A stretch of 64,000 nt of DNA from Morella rubra. Its lineage: Eukaryota > Streptophyta > Magnoliopsida > Fagales > Myricaceae. This document shows positions 12,431-24,439 of this stretch, piece by piece. A model generated the notes under the pieces. The model did not search any database and was not told the DNA's origin. It saw only the letters and a program-made list of their open reading frames with translations. The stretch spans positions 37,351,465 to 37,415,464 of the forward strand of contig CM025849.1 of assembly GCA_003952965.2 (NCBI GenBank), given 5' to 3'. The first letter of the stretch is position 1. Every line of letters begins with the position of its first letter. The translations under genes and the position numbers were made by a program.

Positions 12431-15400
12431 ATAATTTGATAGTTCCTTTTAAATAGGTATATAGAAGGTTGCAATGAAATTCTTCCAACCAGTTCTTTTG
12501 TGTCTTTCAAAATTGATTATAATTTCAATATGTGTCCAGCTAGAAGGGTTGGCCATCATGTGTTTAGACAGCCCATGTAAGCCTTTTTTAAAAAACCCGG
12601 AACACTCGGTTTTCCAATTCAACTTTCTTCTAAAATTTCTAATCACATCTAATCAGGAAAGACGAATCAGTCGTATGCGTGTGTTGTGTCTTCGAATCAT
12701 CTAGAGAATAATTTGAAAGTTCCTTTTAAAAAGGTATCTAGATGGTTCGAATGAAATTCTTCCAACCAGTTCTTTTGGTCTTTCAAAATTGATTATAATT
12801 TCAATATGTGTCCAGCTAGAAGGGTTGGCCATCATGTGTTTAGACAGCCCATGTAAGCCTTTTTTAAAAAAACCGGAACACTCGGTTTTCCAACTTCAAC
12901 TTTGTTCTAAAATCTTCGAATCATCAGAGAATAATTTGATAGTTCATTTAAATAGGTATCTAGAAGGTTGCAACGAAATTCTTCCAACCAGTTCTTTTGT
13001 GTCTTTCAAAATTGATTATAATTTTAATATGTGTCCAGCTAGAAGGGTTGGCCATCATGTGTTTAGACAGCCCATGTAAGCCTTTTTTAAAAAAACCCGG
13101 AACACTCGGTTTTCCAACTTCAATTTGTTCTAAAATTTCTAATCACATCTAATCATGAAAGACGAATCAGTCGTATGCGTGTGTTCTGTCTTCGAATCAT
13201 CTAGAGAATAATTTGAAAGTTCCTTTTAAAAAGGTATCTAGAAGGTTGCAACGAAATTCTTCCAACCAGTTCTTTTGTCTCTTTCAAAATTGATTATAAT
13301 TTTAATATGTGTCCAGCTAGAAGGGTTGGCCATCATGTGTTTAGACAGCCCATGTAAGCCTTTTTTAAAAAAACCCGGAACACTCGGTTTTCCAAATTCA
13401 ACTTTCTTCTAAAATTTCTAATCACATCTAATCAGGAAAGACGAATCAGTCGTATGCGTGTGTTGTGTCTTCGAATCATCTAGAGAATAATTTGAAAGTT
13501 CCTTTTAAAAAGGTATCTAGATGGTTGCAATGAAATTCTTCCAACCAGTTCTTTTGGGTCTTTCAAAATTGATTATAATTTCAATATGTGTCCAGCTAGA
13601 AGGTTGGCCATCATGTGTTTAGACAGCCCATGTAAGCCTTTTTTAAAAAAACCAGGAACACTCGGTTTTCCAACTTCAACTTTTTCTAAAATTTCTAATC
13701 ACATCTAATCATGAAAGACGAATCAGTCGTATGCGTGTGTTCTGTCTTCGAATCATCTAGAGAATAATTTGATAGTTCCTTTTAAATAGGTATCTAGAAG
13801 GTTGCAACGAAATTCTTCCACCAGTTCTTTTGTGTCTTTCAAAATTGATTATAATTTCAATATGTGTCCAGCTAGAAGGGTTGGCCACCATGTGTTTAGA
13901 CAGCCCATGTAAGCCTTTTTTAAAAAACCCGGAACACTCGGTTTTCCAACTTCAACTTTGTTCTAAAATTTCTAATCACATCTAATCATGAAAGACGAAT
14001 CAGTCGTATGCGTGTGTTCTGTCTTCGAATCATCTAGAGAATAAATTGATAGTTCCTTTTAAATAGGTATCTAGAAGGTTGCAATGAAATTCTTCCAACC
14101 AGTTCTTTTGTGTCTTTCAAAATTGATTATAATTTTAATATGTGTCCAGCTAGAAGGGTTGGCCATCATGTGTTTAGACAGCCCATGTAAGCCTTTTTTA
14201 AAAAAACCCGGAACACTCGGTTTTCCAATTCAACTTTTTCTAAAATTTCTAATCACATCTAATCAGAAAGACGAATCAGTCGTATGCGTGTGTTCTGTCT
14301 TCGAATCATCTAGAGAATAATTTGAAGTTCCTTTTAAAAGGTATCTAGAAGGTTGCAAAATTCTTCCAACCAGTTCTTTTGGTCTTTCAAAATCTCCCCG
14401 GAACACTCGGTTTTCTTCAACTTTTTCTAAAATTTCTAATCACATCTAATCAGGAAAGACGAATCAGTCGTATGCGTGTGTTGTGTCTTCGAATCATCTA
14501 GAGAATAATTTGAAAGTTCCTTTTAAAAAGGTATCTAGATGGTTGGAATGAAATTCTTCCAACCAGTTCTTTTGGGTCTTTCAAAATTGATTATAATTTC
14601 AATATGTGTCCAGCTAGAAGGGTTGGCCATCATGTGTTTAGACAGCCCATGTAAGCCTTTTTTAAAAAAACCAGGAACACTCGGTTTTCCAACTTCAACT
14701 TTCTTCTAAAATTTCTAATCACATCTAATCATGAAAGACGAATCAGTCGTATGCGTGTGTTCTGTCTTCGAATCATCTAGAGAATAATTTGATAGTTCCT
14801 TTAAATAGGTATCTAGAAGGTTGCAACGAAATTCTTCCAACCAGTTCTTTTGTGTCTTTCAAAATTGATTATAATTTCAATATGTGTCCAGCTAGAAGGG
14901 TTGGCCATCATGTGTTTAGACAGCCCATGTAAGCCTTTTTTAAAAAAACCCGGAACACTCGGTTTTCCAACTTCAACTTTGTTCTAAAATTTCTAATCAC
15001 ATCTAATCATGAAAGACGAATCAGTCGTATGCGTGTGTTCTGTCTTCGAATCATCTAGAGAATAATTTGAAGTTCCTTTTAAAAGGTATCTAGAAGGTTG
15101 CAATGAAATTCTTCCAACCAGTTCTTTTGTGTCTTTCAAAATTGATTATAATTTTAATATGTGTCCAGCTAGAAGGGTTGGCCATCATGTGTTTAGACAG
15201 CCCAAGTAAGCCTTTTTTAAAAAAACCCGGAACACTCGGTTTTCCAACTTCAACTTTCTTCTAAAATTTCTAATCACATCTAATCAGGAAAGACGAATCA
15301 GTCGTATGCGTGTGTTCTGTCTTCGAATCATCTAGAGAATAATTTGATAGTTCCTTTTAAATAGGTATCTAGAAGGTTGCATTGAAATTCTTCCAACCAG

Positions 15401-16559
15401 TTCTTTTGTGTCTTTCAAAATTGATTATAATTTCAATATGTGTCCAGCTAGAAGGGTTGGCCATCATGTGTTTAGACAGCCCATGTAAGCCTTTTTTAAA
15501 AAAACCCGGAACACTCGGTTTTCCAACTTCAACTTTCTTCTAAAATTTCTAATCACATCTAATCATGAAAGACGAATCAGTCGTATGCGTGTGTTCTGTC
15601 TTCGAATCATCTAGAGAATAATTTGATAGTTCAGGTCGTATGAAGGTTGCATTGAAATGGTCTTCCAACCAGTTCTTTTGGGTCTTTCAAAATTGATTAT
15701 AATTTTAATATGTGTCCAGCTAGAAGGGTTGGCCATCATGTGTTTAGACAGCCCAAGTAAGCCTTTTTTAAAAAAACCAGGAACACTCGGTTTTCCAACT
15801 TCAACTTTGTTCTAAAATTTCTAATCACATCTAATCATGAAAGACGAATCAGTCGTATGCGTGTGTTCTGTCTTCGAATCATCTAGAGAATAATTTGATA
15901 GTTCCTTTTAAATAGGTATCTAGAAGGTTGCAAAATTCTTCCAACCAGTTCTTTTGTGTCTTTCAAAATTGATTATAATTTCAATATGTGTCCAGCTAGA
16001 AGGGTTGGCCATCATGTGTTTAGACAGCCCATGTAAGCCTTTTTTAAAAAAACCCGGAACACTCGGTTTTCCAACTTCAACTTTCTTCTAAAATTTCTAA
16101 TCACATCTAATCATGAAAGACGAATCAGTCGTATGCGTGTGTTCTGTCTTCGAATCATCTAGAGAATAATTTGATAGTTCCTTTTAAATAGGTATCTAGA
16201 AGGTTGCAATGAAATTCTTCCAACCAGTTCTTTTGTGTCTTTCAAAATTGATTATAATTTCAATATGTGTCCAGCTAGAAGGGTTGGCCATCATGTGTTT
16301 AGACAGCCCATGTAAGCCTTTTTTAAAAAAACCAGGAACACTCGGTTTTCCAACTTCAACTTTGTTCTAAAATTTCTAATCACATCTAATCATGAAAGAC
16401 GAATCAGTCGTATGCGTGTGTTCTGTCTTCGAATCATCTAGAGAATAATTTGATAGTTCCTTTTAAAAAGGTATCTAGAAGGTTGCAAGAAATTCTTCCA
16501 ACCAGTTCTTTTGTGTCTTTCAAAATTGATTATAATTTTAATATGTGTCCAGCTAGAAG

Positions 16560-16995
16560 GGTTGATCAATAGAGAATAATTTGAAGTTCCTTTTATATCT
16601 AGAAGGTTGCCGAAATTCTTCCAACCAGTTCTTTTGTCTTTCAAAATTGATTATAATTTCAATATGTGTCCAGCTAGAAGGGTTGGCCATTGTAAGAGAA
16701 TAATTTGATAGTTCCTTTTAAATAGGTATCTAGAAGGTTGCAGAAATTCTTCCAACCAGTTCTTTTGTGTCTTTCAAAATTGATTATAATTTTAATATGT
16801 GTCCAGCTAGAAGGGTTGGCGAAAATCATCTACCTTTTAAATAGGTATCTAGAAGGTTGCAACGAAATTCTTCCAACCAGTTCTTTTGTGTCTTTCAAAA
16901 TTGATTATAATTTCAATATGTGTCCAGCTAGAAGGGTTGGCCATCCTAAATCATCTAGAGAATAATTCTTTTAAAAAGGTATCTAGAAGGTTGCA
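16560..16995 (+). repeat. Short-period sub-array of truncated units (122-132 bp)
   Basis: The block AATTCTTCCAACCAGTTC recurs at about 16490, 16612, 16744, 16866 and 16997. The steps are 122, 132, 122 and 131 bp instead of 277. Each short unit keeps the stretch from AGAATAATTTGA to AGAAGGGTTGG and lacks the rest, so the truncated unit has itself been tandemly copied. Confidence 0.85.
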
Positions 16996-18044
16996 GAAAT
17001 TCTTCCAACCAGTTCTTTTGTGTCTTTCAAAATTGATTATAATTTCAATATGTGTCCAGCTAGAAGGGTTGGCCATCATGTGTTTAGACAGCCCATGTAA
17101 GCCTTTTTTAAAAAAACCCGGAACACTCGGTTTTCCAACTTCAACTTTTTCTAAAATTTCTAATCACATCTAATCAGGAAAGACGAATCAGTCGTATGCG
17201 TGTGTTGTGTCTTCGAATCATCTAGAGAATAATTTGATAGTTCCTTTTAAATAGGTATCTAGAAGGTTGCAATGAAATTCTTCCAACCAGTTCTTTTGGG
17301 TCTTTCAAAATTGATTATAATTTTAATATGTGTCCAGCTAGAAGGGTTGGCCATCATGTGTTTAGACAGCCCATGTAAGCCTTTTTTTAAAAAAACCAGG
17401 AACACTCGGTTTTCCAACTTCAACTTTTTCTAAAATTTCTAATCACATCTAATCAGGAAAGACGAATCAGTCGTATGCGTGTGTTCTGTCTTCGAATCAT
17501 CTAGAGAATAATTTGATAGTTCCTTTTAAATAGGTATCTAGAAGGTTGCATTGAAATTCTTCCAACCAGTTCTTTTGTGTCTTTCAAAATTGATTATAAT
17601 TTCAATATGTGTCCAGCTAGAAGGGTTGGCCATCATGTGTTTAGACAGCCCATGTAAGCCTTTTTTAAAAAAACCCGGAACACTCGGTTTTCCAAATTCA
17701 ACTTTCTTCTAAAATTTCTAATCACATCTAATCATGAAAGACGAATCAGTCGTATGCGTGTGTTCTGTCTTCGAATCATCTAGAGAATAATTTGAAAGTT
17801 CCTTTTAAAAGGTATCTAGATGGTTGCAATGAAATTCTTCCAACCAGTTCTTTTGGGTCTTTCAAAATTGATTATAATTTTAATATGTGTCCAGCTAGAA
17901 GGGTTGGCCATCATGTGTTTAGACAGCCCATGTAAGCCTTTTTTAAAAAAACCAGGAACACTCGGTTTTCCAACTTCAACTTTTTCTAAAATTTCTAATC
18001 ACATCTAATCATGAAAGACGAATCAGTCGTATGCGTGTGTTCTG

Positions 18045-18310
18045 TCTTCGAATCATCTTGATGGTTGGAAGGAAATTCTTCCAACCAGTTCTTTTGTGTC
18101 TTTCAAAATTGATTATAATTTCAATATGTGTCCAGCTAGAAGGGTTGGCCATCATGTGTTTAGACAGCCCATGTAAGCCTTTTTTAAAAAAACCAGGAAC
18201 ACTCGGTTTTCCAACTTCAACTTTTTCTAAAATTTCTAATCACATCTAATCATGAAAGACGAATCAGTCGTATGCGTGTGTTCTGTCTTCGAATCATCTA
18301 GATGGTTGGA
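18045..18310 (+). repeat. Adjacent satellite units sharing a TCTAGA-to-TCTAGA deletion
   Basis: A normal unit has ATCATCTAGAGAATAA and, about 40 bp later, GGTATCTAGAAGG. In the unit at about 18290 the sequence reads GAATCATCTAGATGGTTGG, exactly what deletion between the two TCTAGA copies would give. The preceding unit at about 18050 has the same deletion with one extra change (ATCTTGATGG). Both also share GGTTGGAAGGAAATTC, so one deleted unit was duplicated next to itself. Confidence 0.8.
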
Positions 18311-21300
18311 AGGAAATTCTTCCAACCAGTTCTTTTGTGTCTTTCAAAATTGATTATAATTTTAATATGTGTCCAGCTAGAAGGGTTGGCCATCATGTGT
18401 TTAGACAGCCCAAGTAAGCCTTTTTTAAAAAAACCCGGAACACTCGGTTTTCCAACTTCAACTTTGTTCTAAAATTTCTAATCACATCTAATCAGGAAAG
18501 ACGAATCAGTCGTATGCGTGTGTTCTGTCTTCGAATCATCTAGAGAATAATTTGATAGTTCCTTTTAAATAGGTATCTAGAAGGTTGCATTGAAATTCTT
18601 CCAACCAGTTCTTTTGTGTCTTTCAAAATTGATTATAATTTCAATATGTGTCCAGCTAGAAGGGTTGGCCATCATGTGTTTAGACAGCCCATGTAAGCCT
18701 TTTTTAAAAAAACCCGGAACACTCGGTTTTCCAACTTCAACTTTGTTCTAAAATTTCTAATCACATCTAATCATGAAAGACGAATCAGTCGTATGCGTGT
18801 GTTCTGTCTTCGAATCATCTAGAGAATAATTTGATAGTTCCTTTTAAATAGGTATCTAGAAGGTTGCAATGAAATTCTTCCAACCAGTTCTTTTGTGTCT
18901 TTCAAAATTGATTATAATTTCAATATGTGTCCAGCTAGAAGGGTTGGCCATCATGTGTTTAGACAGCCCATGTAAGCCTTTTTTAAAAAACCCGGAACAC
19001 TCGGTTTTCCAACTTCAACTTTTTCTAAAATTTCTAATCACATCTAATCAGGAAAGACGAATCAGTCGTATGCGTGTGTTCTGTCTTCGAATCATCTAGA
19101 GAATAATTTGAAAGTTCCTTTTAAAAAGGTATCTAGATGGTTGGAATGAAATTCTTCCAACCAGTTCTTTTGTGTCTTTCAAAATTGATTATAATTTCAA
19201 TATGTGTCCAGCTAGAAGGGTTGGCCATCATGTGTTTAGACAGCCCAAGTAAGCCTTTTTTAAAAAACCCGGAACACTCGGTTTTCCAACTTCAACTTTT
19301 TCTAAATTTCTAATCACATCTAATCAGGAAAGACGAATCAGTCGTATGCGTGTGTTCTGTCTTCGAATCATCTAGAGAATAATTTGATAGTTCCTTTTAA
19401 ATAGGTATCTAGAAGGTTGCATTGAAATTCTTCCAACCAGTTCTTTTGTGTCTTTCAAAATTGATTATAATTTCAATATGTGTCCAGCTAGAAGGGTTGG
19501 CCATCATGTGTTTAGACAGCCCATGTAAGCCTTTTTTAAAAAACCCGGAACACTCGGTTTTCCAAATTCAACTTTTTCTAAAATTTCTAATCACATCTAA
19601 TCAGGAAAGACGAATCAGTCGTATGCGTGTGTTCTGTCTTCGAATCATCTAGAGAATAATTTGATAGTTCCTTTTAAATAGGTATCTAGAAGGTTGCAAT
19701 GAAATTCTTCCAACCAGTTCTTTTGTGTCTTTCAAAATTGATTATAATTTCAATATGTGTCCAGCTAGAAGGGTTGGCCATCATGTGTTTAGACAGCCCA
19801 TGTAAGCCTTTTTTAAAAAAACCAGGAACACTCGGTTTTCCAACTTTCAACTTTTTCTAAAATTTCTAATCACATCTAATCAGAAAGACGAATCAGTCGT
19901 ATGCGTGTGTTGTGTCTTCGAATCATCTAGAGAATAATTTGAAAGTTCCTTTTAAATAGGTATCTAGAAGGTTGCAATGAAATTCTTCCAACCAGTTCTT
20001 TTGTGTCTTTCAAAATTGATTATAATTTCAATATGTGTCCAGCTAGAAGGGTTGGCCATCATGTGTTTAGACAGCCCATGTAAGCCTTTTTTAAAAAAAC
20101 CCGGAACACTCGGTTTTCCAACTTCAACTTTTTCTAAAATTTCTAATCACATCTAATCATGAAAGACGAATCAGTCGTATGCGTGTGTTCTGTCTTCGAA
20201 TCATCTAGAGAATAATTTGATAGTTCCTTTTAAATAGGTATCTAGAAGGTTGCATTGAAATTCTTCCAACCAGTTCTTTTGTGTCTTTCAAAATTGATTA
20301 TAATTTCAATATGTGTCCAGCTAGAAGGGTTGGCCATCATGTGTTTAGACAGCCCATGTAAGCCTTTTTTAAAAAAACCCGGAACACTCGGTTTTCCAAC
20401 TTCAACTTTCTTCTAAAATTTCTAATCACATCTAATCATGAAAGACGAATCAGTCGTATGCGTGTGTTCTGTCTTCGAATCATCTAGAGAATAATTTGAA
20501 AGTTCCTTTTAAAAAGGTATCTAGATGGTTGCAATGAAATTCTTCCAACCAGTTCTTTTGTGTCTTTCAAAATTGATTATAATTTCAATATGTGTCCAGC
20601 TAGAAGGGTTGGCCATCATGTGTTTAGACAGCCAAGTAAGCCTTTTTTAAAAAAACCCGGAACACTCGGTTTTCCAACTTCAACTTTTTCTAAAATTTCT
20701 AATCACATCTAATCAGGAAAGACGAATCAGTCGTATGCGTGTGTTCTGTCTTCGAATCATCTAGAGAATAATTTGATAGTTCCTTTTAAATAGGTATCTA
20801 GAAGGTTGCATTGAAATTCTTCCAACCAGTTCTTTTGTGTCTTTCAAAATTGATTATAATTTCAATATGTGTCCAGCTAGAAGGGTTGGCCATCATGTGT
20901 TTAGACAGCCCATGTAAGCCTTTTTTAAAAAAACCCGGAACACTCGGTTTTCCAACTTCAACTTTTTCTAAAATTTCTAATCACATCTAATCATGAAAGA
21001 CGAATCAGTCGTATGCGTGTGTTCTGTCTTCGAATCATCTAGAGAATAATTTGAAAGTTCCTTTTAAATAGGTATCTAGAAGGTTGCAATGAAATTCTTC
21101 CAACCAGTTCTTTTGTGTCTTTCAAAATTGATTATAATTTCAATATGTGTCCAGCTAGAAGGGTTGGCCATCATGTGTTTAGACAGCCCATGTAAGCCTT
21201 TTTTAAAAAAACCCGGAACACTCGGTTTTCCAACTTCAACTTTGTTCTAAAATTTCTAATCACATCTAATCATGAAAGACGAATCAGTCGTATGCGTGTG

Positions 21301-24300
21301 TTCTGTCTTCGAATCATCTAGAGAATAATTTGATAGTTCCTTTTAAATAGGTATCTAGAAGGTTGCAATGAAATTCTTCCAACCAGTTCTTTTGTGTCTT
21401 TCAAAATTGATTATAATTTTAATATGTGTCCAGCTAGAAGGGTTGGCCATCATGTGTTTAGACAGCCCAAGTAAGCCTTTTTTAAAAAAACCAGGAACAC
21501 TCGGTTTTCCAACTTCAACTTTTTCTAAAATTTCTAATCACATCTAATCAGGAAAGACGAATCAGTCGTATGCGTGTGTTGTGTCTTCGAATCATCTAGA
21601 GAATAATTTGATAGTTCCTTTTAAATAGGTATCTAGAAGGTTGCAATGAAATTCTTCCAACCAGTTCTTTTGTGTCTTTCAAAATTGATTATAATTTTAA
21701 TATGTGTCCAGCTAGAAGGGTTGGCCATCATGTGTTTAGACAGCCCATGTAAGCCTTTTTTAAAAAAACCCGGAACACTCGGTTTTCCAACTTCAACTTT
21801 TTCTAAAATTTCTAATCACATCTAATCATGAAAGACGAATCAGTCGTATGCGTGTGTTCTGTCTTCGAATCATCTAGAGAATAATTTGATAGTTCCTTTT
21901 AAATAGGTATCTAGAAGGTTGCAATGAAATTCTTCCAACCAGTTCTTTTGTCTTTCAAAATTGATTATAATTTTAATATGTGTCCAGCTAGAAGGGTTGG
22001 CCATCATGTGTTTAGACAGCCCATGTAAGCCTTTTTTAAAAAAACCCGGAACACTCGGTTTTCCAAATTCAACTTTTTCTAAAATTTCTAATCACATCTA
22101 ATCAGGAAAGACGAATCAGTCGTATGCGTGTGTTCTGTCTTCGAATCATCTAGAGAATAATTTGAAAGTTCCTTTTAAATAGGTATCTAGATGGTTGCAA
22201 TGAAATTCTTCCAACCAGTTCTTTTGTGTCTTTCAAAATTGATTATAATTTTAATATGTGTCCAGCTAGAAGGGTTGGCCATCATGTGTTTAGACAGCCC
22301 AAGTAAGCCTTTTTTAAAAAAACCAGGAACACTCGGTTTTCCAACTTCAACTTTTTCTAAAATTTCTAATCACATCTAATCAGGAAAGACGAATCAGTCG
22401 TATGCGTGTGTTCTGTCTTCGAATCATCTAGAGAATAATTTGATAGTTCCTTTTAAATAGGTATCTAGAAGGTTGCAATGAAATTCTTCCAACCAGTTCT
22501 TTTGTGTCTTTCAAAATTGATTATAATTTTAATATGTGTCCAGCTAGAAGGGTTGGCCATCATGTGTTTAGACAGCCCATGTAAGCCTTTTTTAAAAAAA
22601 CCCGGAACACTCGGTTTTCCAACTTCAACTTTTTTCTAAAATTTCTAATCACATCTAATCATGAAAGACGAATCAGTCGTATGCGTGTGTTCTGTCTTCG
22701 AATCATCTAGAGAATAATTTGATAGTTCCTTTTAAATAGGTATCTAGAAGGTTGCAATGAAATTCTTCCAACCAGTTCTTTTGTGTCTTTCAAAATTGAT
22801 TATAATTTTAATATGTCCAGCTAGAAGGTTGGCCATCATGTGTTTAGACAGCCAAGTAAGCCTTTTTAAAAAAAGAACACTCGGTTTTCCTTCAACTTTT
22901 TCAAATTTCTAATCACATCTAATCAAAGACGAATCAGTCGTATGCGTGTGTTCTGTCTTTGAATCATCTAGAGAATAATTTGATAGTTCCTTTAAATAGG
23001 TATCTAGAAGGTTGCAAGAAATTCTTCCAACCAGTTCTTTTGTGTCTTTCAAAATTGATTATAATTTTAATATGTGTCCAGCTAGAAGGGTTGGCCATCA
23101 TGTGTTTAGACAGCCCAAGTAAGCCTTTTTTAAAAAAAACCAGGAACACTCGGTTTTCCAACTTCAACTTTTTTCTAAAATTTCTAATCACATCTAATCA
23201 TGAAAAGACGAATCAGTCGTATGCGTGTGTTCTGTCTTCGAATCATCTAGAGAATAATTTGATAGTTCCTTTTAAATAGGTATCTAGAAGGTTGCAATGA
23301 AATTCTTCCAACCAGTTCTTTTGTGTCTTTCAAAATTGTTTATAATTTTAATATGTGTCCAGCTAGAAGGTTGGCCATCATGTGTTTAGACAGCCCATGT
23401 AAGCCTTTTTTAAAAAAAGGGAACACTCGGTTTTCCTTCAACTTTTTCTAAAATTCTAATCACATATAATCAGAAGACGAATCAGTCGTATGCGTGTGTC
23501 TGTCTTCGAATCATCTAGAGAATAATTTGATAGTTCCTTTTAAATAGGTATCTAGAAGGTTGCAATGAAATTCTTCCAACCAGTTCTTTTGTGTCTTTCA
23601 AAATTGATTATAATTTCAATATGTGTCCAGCTAGAAGGGTTGGCCATCATGTGTTTAGACAGCCCAAGTAAGCCTTTTTAAAAAAACCCGGAACACTCGG
23701 TTTTCCAACTTCAACTTTTTTCTAAAATTTCTAATCACATCTAATCAGGAAAGACGAATCAGTCGTATGCGTGTGTTCTGTCTTCGAATCATCTAGAGAA
23801 TAATTTGATAGTTCCTTTTAAAAGGTATCTAGATGGTTGCAATGAAATTCTTCCAACCAGTTCTTTTGTGTCTTTCAAAATTGTTTATAATTTTAATATA
23901 TGTCCAGCTAGAAGGGTTGGCCATCATGTGTTTAGACAGCCCACGTAAGCCTTTAAAAAAAAGGAACACTCGGTTTTCCAGCTTCAACTTTTTCCAAATT
24001 TCTAATCACATCTAATCAGAAGACAAATCAGTCCTATGCGTGTGTCTGTCTTCGAATCATCCAGAGAATAATTTGATAGTTCCATTTAAATAGGTATCTA
24101 GAAGGTTGCAACGAAATTCTTCCAACCAGTTCTTTTGTGTCTTTCAAAATTGATTATGTGCAATCATCTAGAAATAATTTGATAGTTCCTTTTAAATAGG
24201 TATCTAGAAGGTTGCAATGAAATTCTTCCAACCAGTTCTTTTGTGTCTTTCAAAATTGATTATAATTTTAATATGTGTCCAGCTAGAAGGGTTGGCCATC

Positions 24301-24439
24301 ATGTGTTTAGACAGCCCATGTAAGCCTTTTTTAAAAAAACCAGGAACACTCGGTTTTCCAACTTCAACTTTTTTCTAAAATTTCTAATCACATCTAATCA
24401 GAAAGACGAATCAGTCGTATGCGTGTGTTCTGTCTTCGA

